Shown piece after piece: positions 34,648 through 43,524 of a stretch of 64,000 nucleotides of DNA. The stretch's first letter is position 1, and the number at the start of each line of letters is the position of its first letter. A program made the translations under genes and the position numbers. The notes under the pieces are model-generated. The model was given only the letters and a program-made list of their open reading frames with translations. It was not told the DNA's origin and made no database searches. The stretch comes from HXMU1420-13 sp965249965. GTDB taxonomy: Bacteria > Bacteroidota > Rhodothermia > Balneolales > Balneolaceae. The stretch is from assembly GCA_965249965.1 (NCBI GenBank), contig OZ252262.1, positions 1,612,001 through 1,676,000 on the forward strand, read 5' to 3'.

Positions 34648-35337
34648 ATGGATAATCTAAAGATTGTCGCTTTACTACCAATGAAAGGGCACTCAGAAAG
34701 AGTTCCTAATAAGAATCTTAAATCATTTGGCGGAATTCCTCTTTACCATGCTGTTGTAAAGACATTGATGAATTCAAAGTTTATTAGTTATGTAGTAATC
34801 AATACGGATAGCGATAACATTAAAGACGATATCAAATCAAATTTTCCTGAACTGATTATTCATGATCGACCCGAAGAGATTCAAGGCGACTTTGTTCCGA
34901 TGAATGATATCATCAAGTATGATATGAGTCTATTTGATGCAGATATTTATTTGCAGACTCACAGTACAAATCCTTTGCTGACAACAGAGACACTAGATTC
35001 AGCAATTGAATATTTCCTGAATAACAAGACGGAATATGACTCATTATTTTCGGTAACACCTATGCAAACCAGGTTATATTGGGAAGATGGGAAGCCGGTT
35101 AATCATAATCCGAATGAGTTATTACGAACACAGGACTTACCAACCCTGTTAGAAGAGAACTCAAATTTCTATATATTTACGAAGTCATCCTTCGCAAATT
35201 CAGATGGTAAAAGAATTGGGATAAATCCATATTTGTTTAGTACAAACCCGAAGGAATCTTTAGATATCGATACAAAAGAAGATTTTGAAATTGCGGAGAT
35301 CGTCTATAAATCTAAGAATCAACATACATTAGACTAG
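34648..35337 (+). CDS. Acylneuraminate cytidylyltransferase-like protein, first copy
   Basis: A 229-residue nucleotidyltransferase of the CMP-NeuAc / CMP-Kdo synthetase family, expected to activate an ulosonic acid or related sugar with CTP. The N-terminal nucleotide loop is LLPMKGHSERVPNKNLKSFG, in place of the usual P-A-R-G-G-S-K form. The second motif is LQTHSTNPLL in place of Q-P-T-S-P. VINTDS and SLDIDTKEDFEIAE are conserved. The variant motifs place it in a divergent subfamily, and the sugar substrate is unknown. A paralogue with the same variants is at 43525–44205. Confidence 0.85.
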   Translation: MDNLKIVALLPMKGHSERVPNKNLKSFGGIPLYHAVVKTLMNSKFISYVVINTDSDNIKDDIKSNFPELIIHDRPEEIQGDFVPMNDIIKYDMSLFDADIYLQTHSTNPLLTTETLDSAIEYFLNNKTEYDSLFSVTPMQTRLYWEDGKPVNHNPNELLRTQDLPTLLEENSNFYIFTKSSFANSDGKRIGINPYLFSTNPKESLDIDTKEDFEIAEIVYKSKNQHTLD

Positions 35338-35353
35338 AATTAGAGTATAAGAG

Positions 35354-36256
35354 ATGAAAGTTGCTGTTTTTGGTGGTGGTGGATTTTTGGGGAAATACCT
35401 TGTCGAGGTGCTCGAAAAGCGCGCTTACGATGTCACTATTTTAGATAAAATGATGAATTGGTCATTTGATATGAATAGTAGCATAAAATATGAAGCTACT
35501 GACATCATGGATAGGGACCTAGTGATTGAACAGCTGAAATCTGGTGGATATGATGTTGTTTACAATCTTGCAGGTTTTGCAAATTTAGAAAAGGCAATCA
35601 ACATGCCTTACCTCACCATGCAATTAAACATCATTGGAAATATAAATATCGTTGACGGTTGCGTTGCGGCCAAAGTAAAACGGTTTGTATATGCAAGCAG
35701 CGCTTATGCCATGAGCAATAAAGGTTCATTCTACGGTATCAGTAAATTATCATCCGAAAAAATTATTGAGGAATACGGGGAAAACTTCGATTTGCCATAC
35801 ACCATATTAAGATATGGCAGCGTCTATTCTGAGATATCTTTCGATAATAATTACATCTATAACACGGTAGAGCAGGCTATAAAAACCGGTGAAATTATTC
35901 ATGGTGGAGATGGAAACGAAATTCGTGAATACATACATGCCTCCGATGCTGCCAAGCTTTCTGTCGATGTAATTGAAAGCGAAAATTTCAAAAATGAGCA
36001 TGTTATTCTCACCGGCACTGAGAAAATGAAACGAATCGAATTGTTTCGAATGATTAACGAAATCCATGGAAATGATATCGAAATCAAAATGAAAGTCGGT
36101 GAGTATAAAAATCACTACACTTTTACTCCTTACTCTCATACAGCAACACTAAGTAAGAAACTTATTGCAAATCCACATATCGATATGGGGCAGGGTATCC
36201 TGGAGTGCATAAAATCAGTTTATAAAAACAATAAAGAACTTGAAGAATCTAGGTAA
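35354..36256 (+). CDS. NAD-dependent sugar epimerase/dehydratase
   Basis: A 300-residue extended SDR. The Rossmann motif is FGGGGFLGKYLVEVL and the active site is YASSAYAMSNKG with YGISKLSSEK (YxxxK). It acts on a nucleotide sugar or phosphorylated sugar; which one is not clear. It is shorter than most UDP-sugar epimerases. The 3' end overlaps the next gene by 17 bp. It is part of the dense sugar array of uncertain pathway. Confidence 0.85.
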   Translation: MKVAVFGGGGFLGKYLVEVLEKRAYDVTILDKMMNWSFDMNSSIKYEATDIMDRDLVIEQLKSGGYDVVYNLAGFANLEKAINMPYLTMQLNIIGNINIVDGCVAAKVKRFVYASSAYAMSNKGSFYGISKLSSEKIIEEYGENFDLPYTILRYGSVYSEISFDNNYIYNTVEQAIKTGEIIHGGDGNEIREYIHASDAAKLSVDVIESENFKNEHVILTGTEKMKRIELFRMINEIHGNDIEIKMKVGEYKNHYTFTPYSHTATLSKKLIANPHIDMGQGILECIKSVYKNNKELEESR

Positions 36257-36944
36257 AGTTATTTTAGCCGAGAGTGATTCCGAATGGGTTGCTTTATGTG
36301 CTAAATATATTATTCGAACTATTCATCAAATATTATCAGAAAAGGAAAATGTGAATATTGGTCTGTCCGGTGGAAGGTCACCAATTTCAATTTTTACGTA
36401 TATAAATGATAATAAAGCCATTGAAGAAGAGACCTGGGAAAAGGTGAATTTTTATTGGATTGATGAGCGTGTTGTTCCATTTGAAGACAATCAAAATAAT
36501 GCTGGAAATGCAATGCGAATACTGAAGAGTATTCCAGCAAACTATTATCCTATAAATACTTCTCTTGGTTCACCAGCGGTAATTGCTGGTGAGTACGATA
36601 AATTGCTTAGGGAAAATCTTCCTGAGACTGAAGGTGTGCCCACTTTCGATCTGGTACTTTTGGGGATGGGAGAAGATGGCCACATTGCGTCACTATTTCC
36701 GGATACCGCAGCTCTGCATGAAACACAAAAGGCTGTGGTAGAAAATTATGTCGAAAAACTAGATTCGGATAGAATTACCGTTACGTATCCGGTGCTTAAT
36801 ACTGCTAGTGACACGCTGGTTATAATACGGGGTAGTGAGAAAAAAGACGTAATTCATCAGCTTATGCTGCGAGAGGGAAACTATCCGATAGAAGGTGTTT
36901 TAGAAAACGATAATGAAAGAACCTGGATTATTAATAGTATATGA
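36240..36944 (+). CDS. 6-phosphogluconolactonase-like protein
   Basis: A 234-residue protein of the glucosamine-6-phosphate isomerase/6-phosphogluconolactonase superfamily. GLSGGRSPISIF, NFYWIDERVVPFED and LLGMGEDGHIASLFPDT match 6-phosphogluconolactonase (Pgl/DevB) better than NagB. The only reasonable start is TTG at 36240, because no early ATG exists, and this creates a 17-bp overlap with the epimerase gene. The reaction would be hydrolysis of a phosphosugar lactone. Presence in a glycan locus and not beside glucose-6-phosphate dehydrogenase is unusual and suggests a different lactone. Confidence 0.85.
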   Translation: MKNLGKVILAESDSEWVALCAKYIIRTIHQILSEKENVNIGLSGGRSPISIFTYINDNKAIEEETWEKVNFYWIDERVVPFEDNQNNAGNAMRILKSIPANYYPINTSLGSPAVIAGEYDKLLRENLPETEGVPTFDLVLLGMGEDGHIASLFPDTAALHETQKAVVENYVEKLDSDRITVTYPVLNTASDTLVIIRGSEKKDVIHQLMLREGNYPIEGVLENDNERTWIINSI

Positions 36945-37591
36945 AAAAGTACATTTTCTTTGATTTTGACGGAGTTCTTGTTGAATCTGTAAGTGTTAAA
37001 ACAGAAGCTTTCAGGCAGTTATATCTGCCATATGGAGAAGAAATTGCAGATAAAGTTGTGATGCATCATCAACTAAATGGCGGTGTCAGCAGATTTGAGA
37101 AATTCAGAATCTATCATAAGGATTTTTTAGGTATTGAATTGGATGACGATGGTGTTAAGGAAATGGCAATTCAATTCAGCAATTTGGTACTAGATGGTGT
37201 AACGAATTCAGAAGAAGTTGAAGGCGCGTTTGAATTCTTAGATACCTATAAGTCAGAATTTGATTATTGGATTATAACAGGCACTCCTACACCGGAAATT
37301 GAAATTATTCTGGATCGAAAAAACTGGCGTCATTTTTTCAAAGGAGTTCATGGTTCGCCAACTAAGAAAAACGTTTGGACGGAATCGATCATTAAAGAAT
37401 ACAATTTAAATAGCAATGAAATTGTATTTATCGGAGATGCAAAAGCCGACTATGATGCAGCAGTGAGTTCCAACGTAGATTTTATTCTGAGAGAAACTGA
37501 AGAAGGGACGGAAGTTTTTAAAGATTATTTGGGTCCTTCAATTACGAATATTACGCAGCTTTACGAGACAATTTCTAAACTGAATTCATGA
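36941..37591 (+). CDS. HAD-superfamily phosphatase
   Basis: A 216-residue haloacid dehalogenase-like hydrolase. Motif I is FFDFDGVLVES (D8 nucleophile, D10 acid), motif II WIITGTP, and motif IV EIVFIGDAKADYDAA. The helical cap between motifs I and II is of the phosphoglycolate phosphatase type. It most likely removes a phosphate from a sugar intermediate before nucleotidyl transfer, as GmhB or KdsC do in other pathways. It overlaps both neighbours by 4 bp. Confidence 0.88.
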   Translation: MKKYIFFDFDGVLVESVSVKTEAFRQLYLPYGEEIADKVVMHHQLNGGVSRFEKFRIYHKDFLGIELDDDGVKEMAIQFSNLVLDGVTNSEEVEGAFEFLDTYKSEFDYWIITGTPTPEIEIILDRKNWRHFFKGVHGSPTKKNVWTESIIKEYNLNSNEIVFIGDAKADYDAAVSSNVDFILRETEEGTEVFKDYLGPSITNITQLYETISKLNS

Positions 37592-38541
37592 AAGTACTTT
37601 TAACATCAACCTCATTTCAAGATACACCGGGTAAACACCAGGAGTTATTGGCTCAACAAAATTTCGATATCGATTATTTAAGAGGACCAATTACTGAAGC
37701 TGAGCTACTTCCAATCATTGCAAATTATGATGCGGTAATATGTGGAGATGATGAATATACATCAGATGTATTGGACGCCGGTGTTGCGGGAAAATTGAAA
37801 TTCATTAGCAAGTATGGGGTTGGGTTAGATAAAATTGACCTTAATCATGCAAAACAATTGGGGATTCCGGTAACTAACTGCCCGGGTGTAAATCAGGTTT
37901 CAGTTGCCGAACATGTGATGGCACTTTTGCTAACCTTTGAGAAAAATGTGCACCTTCAGTTTAATACGACCAAAGAGGGAAGTTGGAAAAGGTTGATCGG
38001 TAATGAAATTTTCAATAAAACGATCGGTATAGTAGGGTTGGGTGCCGTTGGAAAAGAACTTGCCAAAAGAGCTTCAGCATTTGGTATGTATGTAATAGCC
38101 TATGATCTTAATCCGGATTCTGAATTTTTAGATCAAAACCCAACTGTGAAATTCGTCCGAAATATTGACGAAATTTTTGCTGATGCAGATTTTATAAGTT
38201 TACATGTACCTCATACTCCTTCTACAGAGTATTTAATCAATGAATCTGTTATCAATGATAAAATCAAAAAAAATGTAATTTTGATTAATACTGCCCGTGG
38301 TAAACTGGTTGATATCGGTGCATTAAAGGAAGGGTTATCAAGTGGGAAAATACGCGGCTATTTAACTGATGTTCTAGAAATTGAACCAATTGCTGAGAAC
38401 GAACCATTAAAAGGTCTCGATAATGTAATAATTACACCACATGTTGGATCGAGAACTTATCAAAGTGTTGAACGTCAAGGATCAATGGCTGTTCAAAACC
38501 TTTTAAATATGATAAATAGTGGCGATATAGTAGCTAAATAA
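37588..38541 (+). CDS. D-2-hydroxyacid dehydrogenase, second copy
   Basis: A 317-residue NAD-dependent D-2-hydroxyacid dehydrogenase, paralogous to the protein at 33688. Features: IGIVGLGAVGKELAKRA, the catalytic Arg in NTARGKLVDIG, Glu in LEIEPIAENEPL and His in ITPHVGSRTY. The two copies differ in the substrate loops, so they probably act at different steps. It overlaps the HAD phosphatase gene by 4 bp. Confidence 0.9.
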   Translation: MKVLLTSTSFQDTPGKHQELLAQQNFDIDYLRGPITEAELLPIIANYDAVICGDDEYTSDVLDAGVAGKLKFISKYGVGLDKIDLNHAKQLGIPVTNCPGVNQVSVAEHVMALLLTFEKNVHLQFNTTKEGSWKRLIGNEIFNKTIGIVGLGAVGKELAKRASAFGMYVIAYDLNPDSEFLDQNPTVKFVRNIDEIFADADFISLHVPHTPSTEYLINESVINDKIKKNVILINTARGKLVDIGALKEGLSSGKIRGYLTDVLEIEPIAENEPLKGLDNVIITPHVGSRTYQSVERQGSMAVQNLLNMINSGDIVAK

Positions 38542-38577
38542 TATGAATTTTAATCTAATAAATATAAAACTAAAGCT

Positions 38578-39570
38578 ATGAGTGTTAAAGTTGGTATAAT
38601 TGGGTATGGTAAAATGGGGCGTACCCGTCACATTGCTATTAAGGAAGTGGGGAAAGGAGAATTAATCGCAATATCTGAACCTGATGTTCACGATCTGATT
38701 GACGATGTTCCAAATCTTTCTCATGAAGAAATTATTGGGCATCCTGAAATTGAAGCAATGATAATTTGTACACCAAATTTCTTAAACAAAGAATTGACTA
38801 TTCGTTCATTAAATGCTGGCAAACATGTGTTTTGTGAAAAACCTCCAGCATTTACTGAACAAGATGTTATCGAAGTTCGGGAAGCTGAAAAAGCATCGGG
38901 TAAAAAATTAATGTATGGTTTTAACCATCGCCATCATGACAGTGTGATTCGAATGAAGGAAGTTGTGGATAGTGGTGAATTCGGTAAGATTGTATGGATG
39001 CGTGGCAGATACGGTAAAAGTGTAACTGAAGATTACTATGATAATTGGCGTGCAAAGAAGGAATTAGCAGGAGGTGGAATTCTAATCGATCAAGGAATTC
39101 ATATGTTGGATCTTTTCTTACACTTAGCAGGTGATTTCGATCGTGTTAAAGCTGAAATTTCTAATTTGTATTGGAATCTCGAAGTAGAAGATAATGCATT
39201 TGTGATTTTAAGAAATACAGAAACAGGAATCGATGCCTCTTTACACTCGACTATGAGCCAATGGCGTCATTTATTTAGTCTAGAAGTATTCATGGAAAAA
39301 GGATATATGGTTCTAAATGGATTGATTACATCATCAATGAGCTATGGTGAAGAAATACTATCTATTGCTAAAAACAGGTCAACTGCACCAGCAGCTACTT
39401 GGAAAGATGAGGTAAAAACTCAATATATCGATGACCACAGTTGGAGATATGAGATGGAACAATTTATAGATGCTATCCTGAACGATACAGACATTAAAAT
39501 TGGTAATTCAGACGATGCTCAGAAATTGATGAGAATTATCGATGAGATATACGAAGACAAGAATTTTTAA
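38578..39570 (+). CDS. Gfo/Idh/MocA family oxidoreductase
   Basis: A 330-residue NAD(P)-dependent sugar or cyclitol dehydrogenase. The N-terminal Rossmann domain has VGIIGYGKMGRTRHI. The catalytic Lys is in FCEKPPAFTEQD, and the C-terminal domain contains GGGILIDQGIHMLDLFL with the conserved His. Family members oxidise sugar hydroxyls, including inositol. It sits 8–9 genes into the array, between the second hydroxyacid dehydrogenase and the SIS isomerase. The substrate is not predictable from sequence alone. Confidence 0.9.
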   Translation: MSVKVGIIGYGKMGRTRHIAIKEVGKGELIAISEPDVHDLIDDVPNLSHEEIIGHPEIEAMIICTPNFLNKELTIRSLNAGKHVFCEKPPAFTEQDVIEVREAEKASGKKLMYGFNHRHHDSVIRMKEVVDSGEFGKIVWMRGRYGKSVTEDYYDNWRAKKELAGGGILIDQGIHMLDLFLHLAGDFDRVKAEISNLYWNLEVEDNAFVILRNTETGIDASLHSTMSQWRHLFSLEVFMEKGYMVLNGLITSSMSYGEEILSIAKNRSTAPAATWKDEVKTQYIDDHSWRYEMEQFIDAILNDTDIKIGNSDDAQKLMRIIDEIYEDKNF

Positions 39571-39587
39571 ATCAAACATATACATCA

Positions 39588-40187
39588 ATGAGAAAAGAAA
39601 AACTAACGAAACATGTAAATGAATATCAGGGTAAATTAAATGACTTATTTGGCCAGATAGATTTTGACGTTTTAGAGCAAATTACAACCACAATAATTGA
39701 TGCTTATAAGAATGAGAAAACAGTTTTTGTAGCTGGTAATGGTGGTAGTGCAGCTACAGCATCCCACTACAAAGTTGATTTCGGCTTTTTTGTACGTTAC
39801 TTCAAAAAGAAAAGAATTAAAGTTGTAAGTCTAACAGATCAAAGTCCGTTAATGACAGCTATTGGTAACGATAATTCATTTGAAGAAGTGTTCACACAAC
39901 AAATGCAGGATTACTTCGGTGAAGGTGACGTTCTAATTGCAATTTCTGCAAGCGGTAATTCAATGAATGTTGTTAAAGCCGCTGAATATGCTACTGATCT
40001 TGGTGGAACTTCCATTGGACTTGTTGGCTTCGAAGGTGGTAAGCTAAAAGATGCATGCGATATTTGCTTGTTTACACCAAATCCTAAAGGGGATTATGGC
40101 CCGATTGAAGATCTTCATATGATTATCTGTCACATGCTTGTTTCGTACTTGCGTGAGGATGAAGAATTTATGAGCCTTTATGAGTAA
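39588..40187 (+). CDS. SIS-domain sugar phosphate isomerase (GmhA-like)
   Basis: A 199-residue SIS protein. AGNGGSAATASHYKVDFG, IGNDNSFEEVFTQQM, AISASGNSMNVVKA and DLHMIICHML line up with sedoheptulose-7-phosphate isomerase GmhA, which carries His/Glu/Gln/His metal ligands. Not all zinc ligands are certain by eye. The likely reaction is an aldose/ketose phosphate isomerisation, possibly of a heptose phosphate. The neighbouring transaldolase and cyclase also belong to families that can handle sedoheptulose 7-phosphate. Confidence 0.88.
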   Translation: MRKEKLTKHVNEYQGKLNDLFGQIDFDVLEQITTTIIDAYKNEKTVFVAGNGGSAATASHYKVDFGFFVRYFKKKRIKVVSLTDQSPLMTAIGNDNSFEEVFTQQMQDYFGEGDVLIAISASGNSMNVVKAAEYATDLGGTSIGLVGFEGGKLKDACDICLFTPNPKGDYGPIEDLHMIICHMLVSYLREDEEFMSLYE

Positions 40188-40935
40188 TATCGTGTTCGAT
40201 TTTACCGATCAAATTGTGTTGGTAACCGGATCAACACGTGGGATTGGAAAAGAAGCTGCAAAACTATTTCTCGAACGAAATGCCAAAGTAATAATTACAG
40301 GCACCGCAAAAGAACCTAATCAAGAGTTGATCGATGAGTTATCGGCTCTTGGTACCATTTTTTATGAATCGGCTGATTTCCTTTCAAAAGTAGGTATCAA
40401 CGATTTTATTTCGAGATTGGATAAGTATGAAAGAATTGATGTTTGCGTAAATAATGCTGGCATTAATATGCTCAATCTTGTTGAGGATATCACAGATGAA
40501 GATTATCAAAAAGTTCTTTCTGTAAACCTCCATGCTCCTGTTAACATATCCAGGTATCTTGCAAAGCGGATGAAATCACAGAATTATGGTCGTATCGTAA
40601 ATGTGGCTTCTATTTGGAGTGTGATTACCCGACCGGCAAGAGCGGTCTATACTATTACGAAGAATGCTATAGTTGGATTAACCCAGACAATGGGTATTGA
40701 GCTTGCATCTTCTGGAGTTTTAGTAAATGCAATTTCACCTGGTTTTACACTCACTGAGCTTACAAAGACTACAAATACCTCAGAGCAGTTAGATCAAATC
40801 AGTAAAAAGATACCTATTAATAGAATGGCTGATCCAATAGAAATGGGATACACTATTCTATTCCTATGTTCAAAAGAAAATTCCTATATGACGGGACAAA
40901 ATTTAGTTGTGGACGGAGGCTTCACAAATGTCTGA
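40180..40935 (+). CDS. Short-chain dehydrogenase/reductase
   Basis: A 251-residue classical SDR (FabG-like). The cofactor motif is VTGSTRGIGKEAAKLF, then NNAGIN. The catalytic residues are Ser in NVASIWSV and the YTITK Tyr/Lys pair. PGFTLTELT and the C-terminal MTGQNLVVDGGF are typical. It probably reduces or oxidises a keto group of the sugar or cyclitol intermediate. It overlaps the SIS gene by 8 bp and the cyclase gene by 8 bp, and carries the GGAGG ribosome-binding site of the latter. Confidence 0.9.
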   Translation: MSNIVFDFTDQIVLVTGSTRGIGKEAAKLFLERNAKVIITGTAKEPNQELIDELSALGTIFYESADFLSKVGINDFISRLDKYERIDVCVNNAGINMLNLVEDITDEDYQKVLSVNLHAPVNISRYLAKRMKSQNYGRIVNVASIWSVITRPARAVYTITKNAIVGLTQTMGIELASSGVLVNAISPGFTLTELTKTTNTSEQLDQISKKIPINRMADPIEMGYTILFLCSKENSYMTGQNLVVDGGFTNV

Positions 40936-41992
40936 TTCCTTTATTATAAAATCTTCGATTAAAGATTACGAAGTACATTTAATTGATTCACTCTCTAGCA
41001 AGCTTGACAAGGTTTATAGAGATGGTGATTGCATAATTGTTGATAAGATTCTCATAGAGCTCAATGCCGAGCTAAAGAGTGTTCTCTCTGGAAAAAAAAT
41101 AATTGCAATAGAAGCACTTGAAAAAACAAAAAGCTATGAAGGGGTAATTCCTTTTGTAGATGAACTAATAAAAAGTGGCTTCAAAAGAAATAACCGAATT
41201 ATCGCTATTGGTGGTGGTATAACACAGGATGTCTCTGCGTTTATTGCATCTATGCTTTATCGAGGTGTTGGGTGGATTTTCTTCCCAACCACATTACTTG
41301 GGCAAGGTGATAGCTGTATAGGTAGTAAGACATCAATAAATTTCAGAGAGTTTAAGAACCAAATTGGTGGTTTCTATCCTCCAATTTCTATTTTCATCGA
41401 CCCTAATATGCTTAAGACATTGGAAGAACGTGATATTCGTTCAGGCGTTGGTGAAATGGCTCATTATTATTTCGTGTCAGGTCCGGAAGATGTGGATTAC
41501 TTCGAAAATGAGTTCGAAACTGCATTGAGTGATCAAACGAATTTAAAAGATTTAATTTTAAAGAGCTTATCTATCAAAAAAGGCTACATCGAAATTGATG
41601 AATTCGACAAGAATGAAAGAATCGTCTTCAACTATGGACATACTTTTGGGCATGCAATAGAAAGTATCACGCATTACGGCATTCCACATGGTGTAGCAGT
41701 TTCTTTTGGTATGGACATGGCAAACTATATTTCCTGGAAAAAAGATTACATCTCATATGCTGATTTTGAAAGAGCCAGAGCGGTATTTCAGGCGATTTGG
41801 AAAGGCTATTCAATTCAGGATATCAATCTTGATGAACTACTAAATGCTATGCAGAAAGACAAAAAGAATGAGAATGGAAAGTTGGGTCTCATTTTGACGA
41901 AAGGCTGGGGCAAAATGTTCAAAGATCTGACAGAACCAGACGAGGCTTTTATTTCGTGGATTCATGAATACATGAATAAATTTCATAATTAA
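40928..41992 (+). CDS. 3-dehydroquinate synthase-like sugar phosphate cyclase
   Basis: The ATG at 40928 is chosen because GGAGG sits 8 bases upstream; an in-frame start at 40907 is less likely. The 354-residue protein belongs to the AroB / 2-epi-5-epi-valiolone synthase / 2-deoxy-scyllo-inosose synthase family. NAD motif GGGITQDVSAFIASMLYRG. Metal ligands E176 (GVGEMAHYY), H238 (FNYGHTFGHAIE) and H254 (IPHGVAVSFGMD). The active-site segment FPTTLLGQGDSCIGSKTSIN, then FREFKNQIGGFYPP, differs from true AroB (V-D-S-S-V-G-G-K-T). A role in a dedicated cyclitol pathway is therefore more likely than shikimate synthesis. The exact product is unresolved. Confidence 0.88.
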   Translation: MSDSFIIKSSIKDYEVHLIDSLSSKLDKVYRDGDCIIVDKILIELNAELKSVLSGKKIIAIEALEKTKSYEGVIPFVDELIKSGFKRNNRIIAIGGGITQDVSAFIASMLYRGVGWIFFPTTLLGQGDSCIGSKTSINFREFKNQIGGFYPPISIFIDPNMLKTLEERDIRSGVGEMAHYYFVSGPEDVDYFENEFETALSDQTNLKDLILKSLSIKKGYIEIDEFDKNERIVFNYGHTFGHAIESITHYGIPHGVAVSFGMDMANYISWKKDYISYADFERARAVFQAIWKGYSIQDINLDELLNAMQKDKKNENGKLGLILTKGWGKMFKDLTEPDEAFISWIHEYMNKFHN

Positions 41993-42006
41993 ATTAATCA
42001 ACAACA

Positions 42007-42981
42007 GTGAATACACTCGAAGAACTAAAGAAACACACTAGAATAGTAGCTGATACAGGTGATTTTGAAACAATAGAAGAATTCAGCCCGTTGGATGCCA
42101 CAACAAATCCTTCGTTGATCTTAAAATCTACCAAGACTGGTAAATATAATTACCTTGTTGAACAAGCAATAGAGCTATCAGCTACTAATGGTAATATTCC
42201 CGAGGTGGATGATGCACTTGATTATATTAGTGTGCTTTTTGGTATTGAAATTTTGAAGAAAATTCCAGGCCGGGTCTCAACAGAAGTAAATGCAGATTTA
42301 TCTTTTAGCACCCAGAAAACTTTAGATAAAGCACGTAAACTAATTTCTATTTATGAAAAATTAGGAATAGATAAAAAACGTATTCTCATAAAAATTGCAT
42401 CTACTTGGGAAGGGATTAAAGCAGCAGAAATTTTGGAAGTTGAAGGTATACGTACAAACCTCACTCTACTTTTTAGTAAAATTCAGGCAATCGCATGCGC
42501 TGAAGCAGGGGTTACCTTAGTTTCTCCTTTTGTTGGAAGAATTTACGATTGGTACAAAAAAAATAAGCCTGATAATGAATTTAAACCTGAAAATGATCCA
42601 GGCGTTTTATCTGTAAAGGATATTTATAATTACTTTAAAAAGTTTGATTATAAAACTGAAATTATGGGGGCTAGTTTCAGAAATACCTCCCAGATTAAAG
42701 AACTTGCAGGGTGTGATTTACTAACAATTTCACCCAATTTACTAAAGGAATTAACCAATAGTAATGATGAAATCGAACCTATATTGACTATTAGTAGGGC
42801 TAGATTATTACCTTTAGATAAAGTAGAAATTACTGAAGAACTGTTCAGATGGGAGATGAATGAAGACGAAATGGCAACTGAAAAACTATCTCAGGGTATA
42901 CGAGTATTCAATAATGACCTTATAAAATTGAGAATATTAGTAAATGACATGATAAATCAGAAATATACCGTTTCAGAATAA
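42007..42981 (+). CDS. tal: Transaldolase
   Basis: A 324-residue class I transaldolase of the TalB size class, starting at a GTG. Features: PLDATTNPSLIL, the Schiff-base Lys in ILIKIASTWEGIKAAE, NLTLLFSKIQAIACAEA, SPFVGRIYDWY and GASFRNTSQI. It exchanges dihydroxyacetone units between sugar phosphates and can make sedoheptulose 7-phosphate from fructose 6-phosphate and erythrose 4-phosphate. A core pathway enzyme placed directly after a sugar phosphate cyclase suggests it supplies that pathway. Confidence 0.94.
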   Translation: MNTLEELKKHTRIVADTGDFETIEEFSPLDATTNPSLILKSTKTGKYNYLVEQAIELSATNGNIPEVDDALDYISVLFGIEILKKIPGRVSTEVNADLSFSTQKTLDKARKLISIYEKLGIDKKRILIKIASTWEGIKAAEILEVEGIRTNLTLLFSKIQAIACAEAGVTLVSPFVGRIYDWYKKNKPDNEFKPENDPGVLSVKDIYNYFKKFDYKTEIMGASFRNTSQIKELAGCDLLTISPNLLKELTNSNDEIEPILTISRARLLPLDKVEITEELFRWEMNEDEMATEKLSQGIRVFNNDLIKLRILVNDMINQKYTVSE

Positions 42982-43066
42982 AGAATCATAAGTCATACTA
43001 AACTAATATAATTATTGAGGTTAGATTAAAAAATAAGATGGATAATTATAAAAGAATCTAAGAATA

Positions 43067-43519
43067 ATGATTGTTGATAGAATCGAAAATATCGAAGTGT
43101 ACAAAACACTAAGTCCGGATATTTATGCAGGACTTGAATACATACGAGATGTTAAGCCGGATGTTAAACTTGGTACATACATCATTAATGACAATGTGAA
43201 GGCAATTGTAAGTGAATATGAGACAATCGAAGACTTTGAACGAGGATTCGAGGCTCATAAACATGTAATAGATATTCAATATCCAGTTGTTGGCCTGGAG
43301 CGTGTAAAATGGTCACCTATAATTGATATGGATGTAAACATCCCATACGATGAAGCTAAGGATCGTACTTTCTATAAAAATCCGAATAAGCTTTCAACGC
43401 ATGTAGATATTGGAAATGGGTTTTTTGCAATTATGTTTCCGGGTGACGGGCATGGTCCCCAACATTATGTTGATAAGCCAGAACTTATCAAAAAAGTGAC
43501 CATTAAAGTTTCAATTTAA
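43067..43519 (+). CDS. YhcH/YjgK/YiaL family protein
   Basis: A 150-residue protein of the YhcH/YjgK/YiaL (DUF386, also TabA/EbgC) cupin-like family. KAIVSEYETIEDFERGFEAHK, the HVIDIQYPVVGLE segment, FAIMFPGDGHGPQHY with its metal-binding histidines, and KKVTIKVSI are typical. Members are thought to bind or isomerise sugars, for example in sialic acid use. It lies just before the second cytidylyltransferase gene (5 bp), which fits an acidic-sugar role. Confidence 0.88.
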   Translation: MIVDRIENIEVYKTLSPDIYAGLEYIRDVKPDVKLGTYIINDNVKAIVSEYETIEDFERGFEAHKHVIDIQYPVVGLERVKWSPIIDMDVNIPYDEAKDRTFYKNPNKLSTHVDIGNGFFAIMFPGDGHGPQHYVDKPELIKKVTIKVSI

Positions 43520-43524
43520 TATTT

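Noticed and set aside
35807..36139. 110-residue minus-strand frame inside the epimerase gene
   Set aside because: It is the complement of a well-supported extended SDR with Rossmann and YxxxK motifs, and has no recognisable family.
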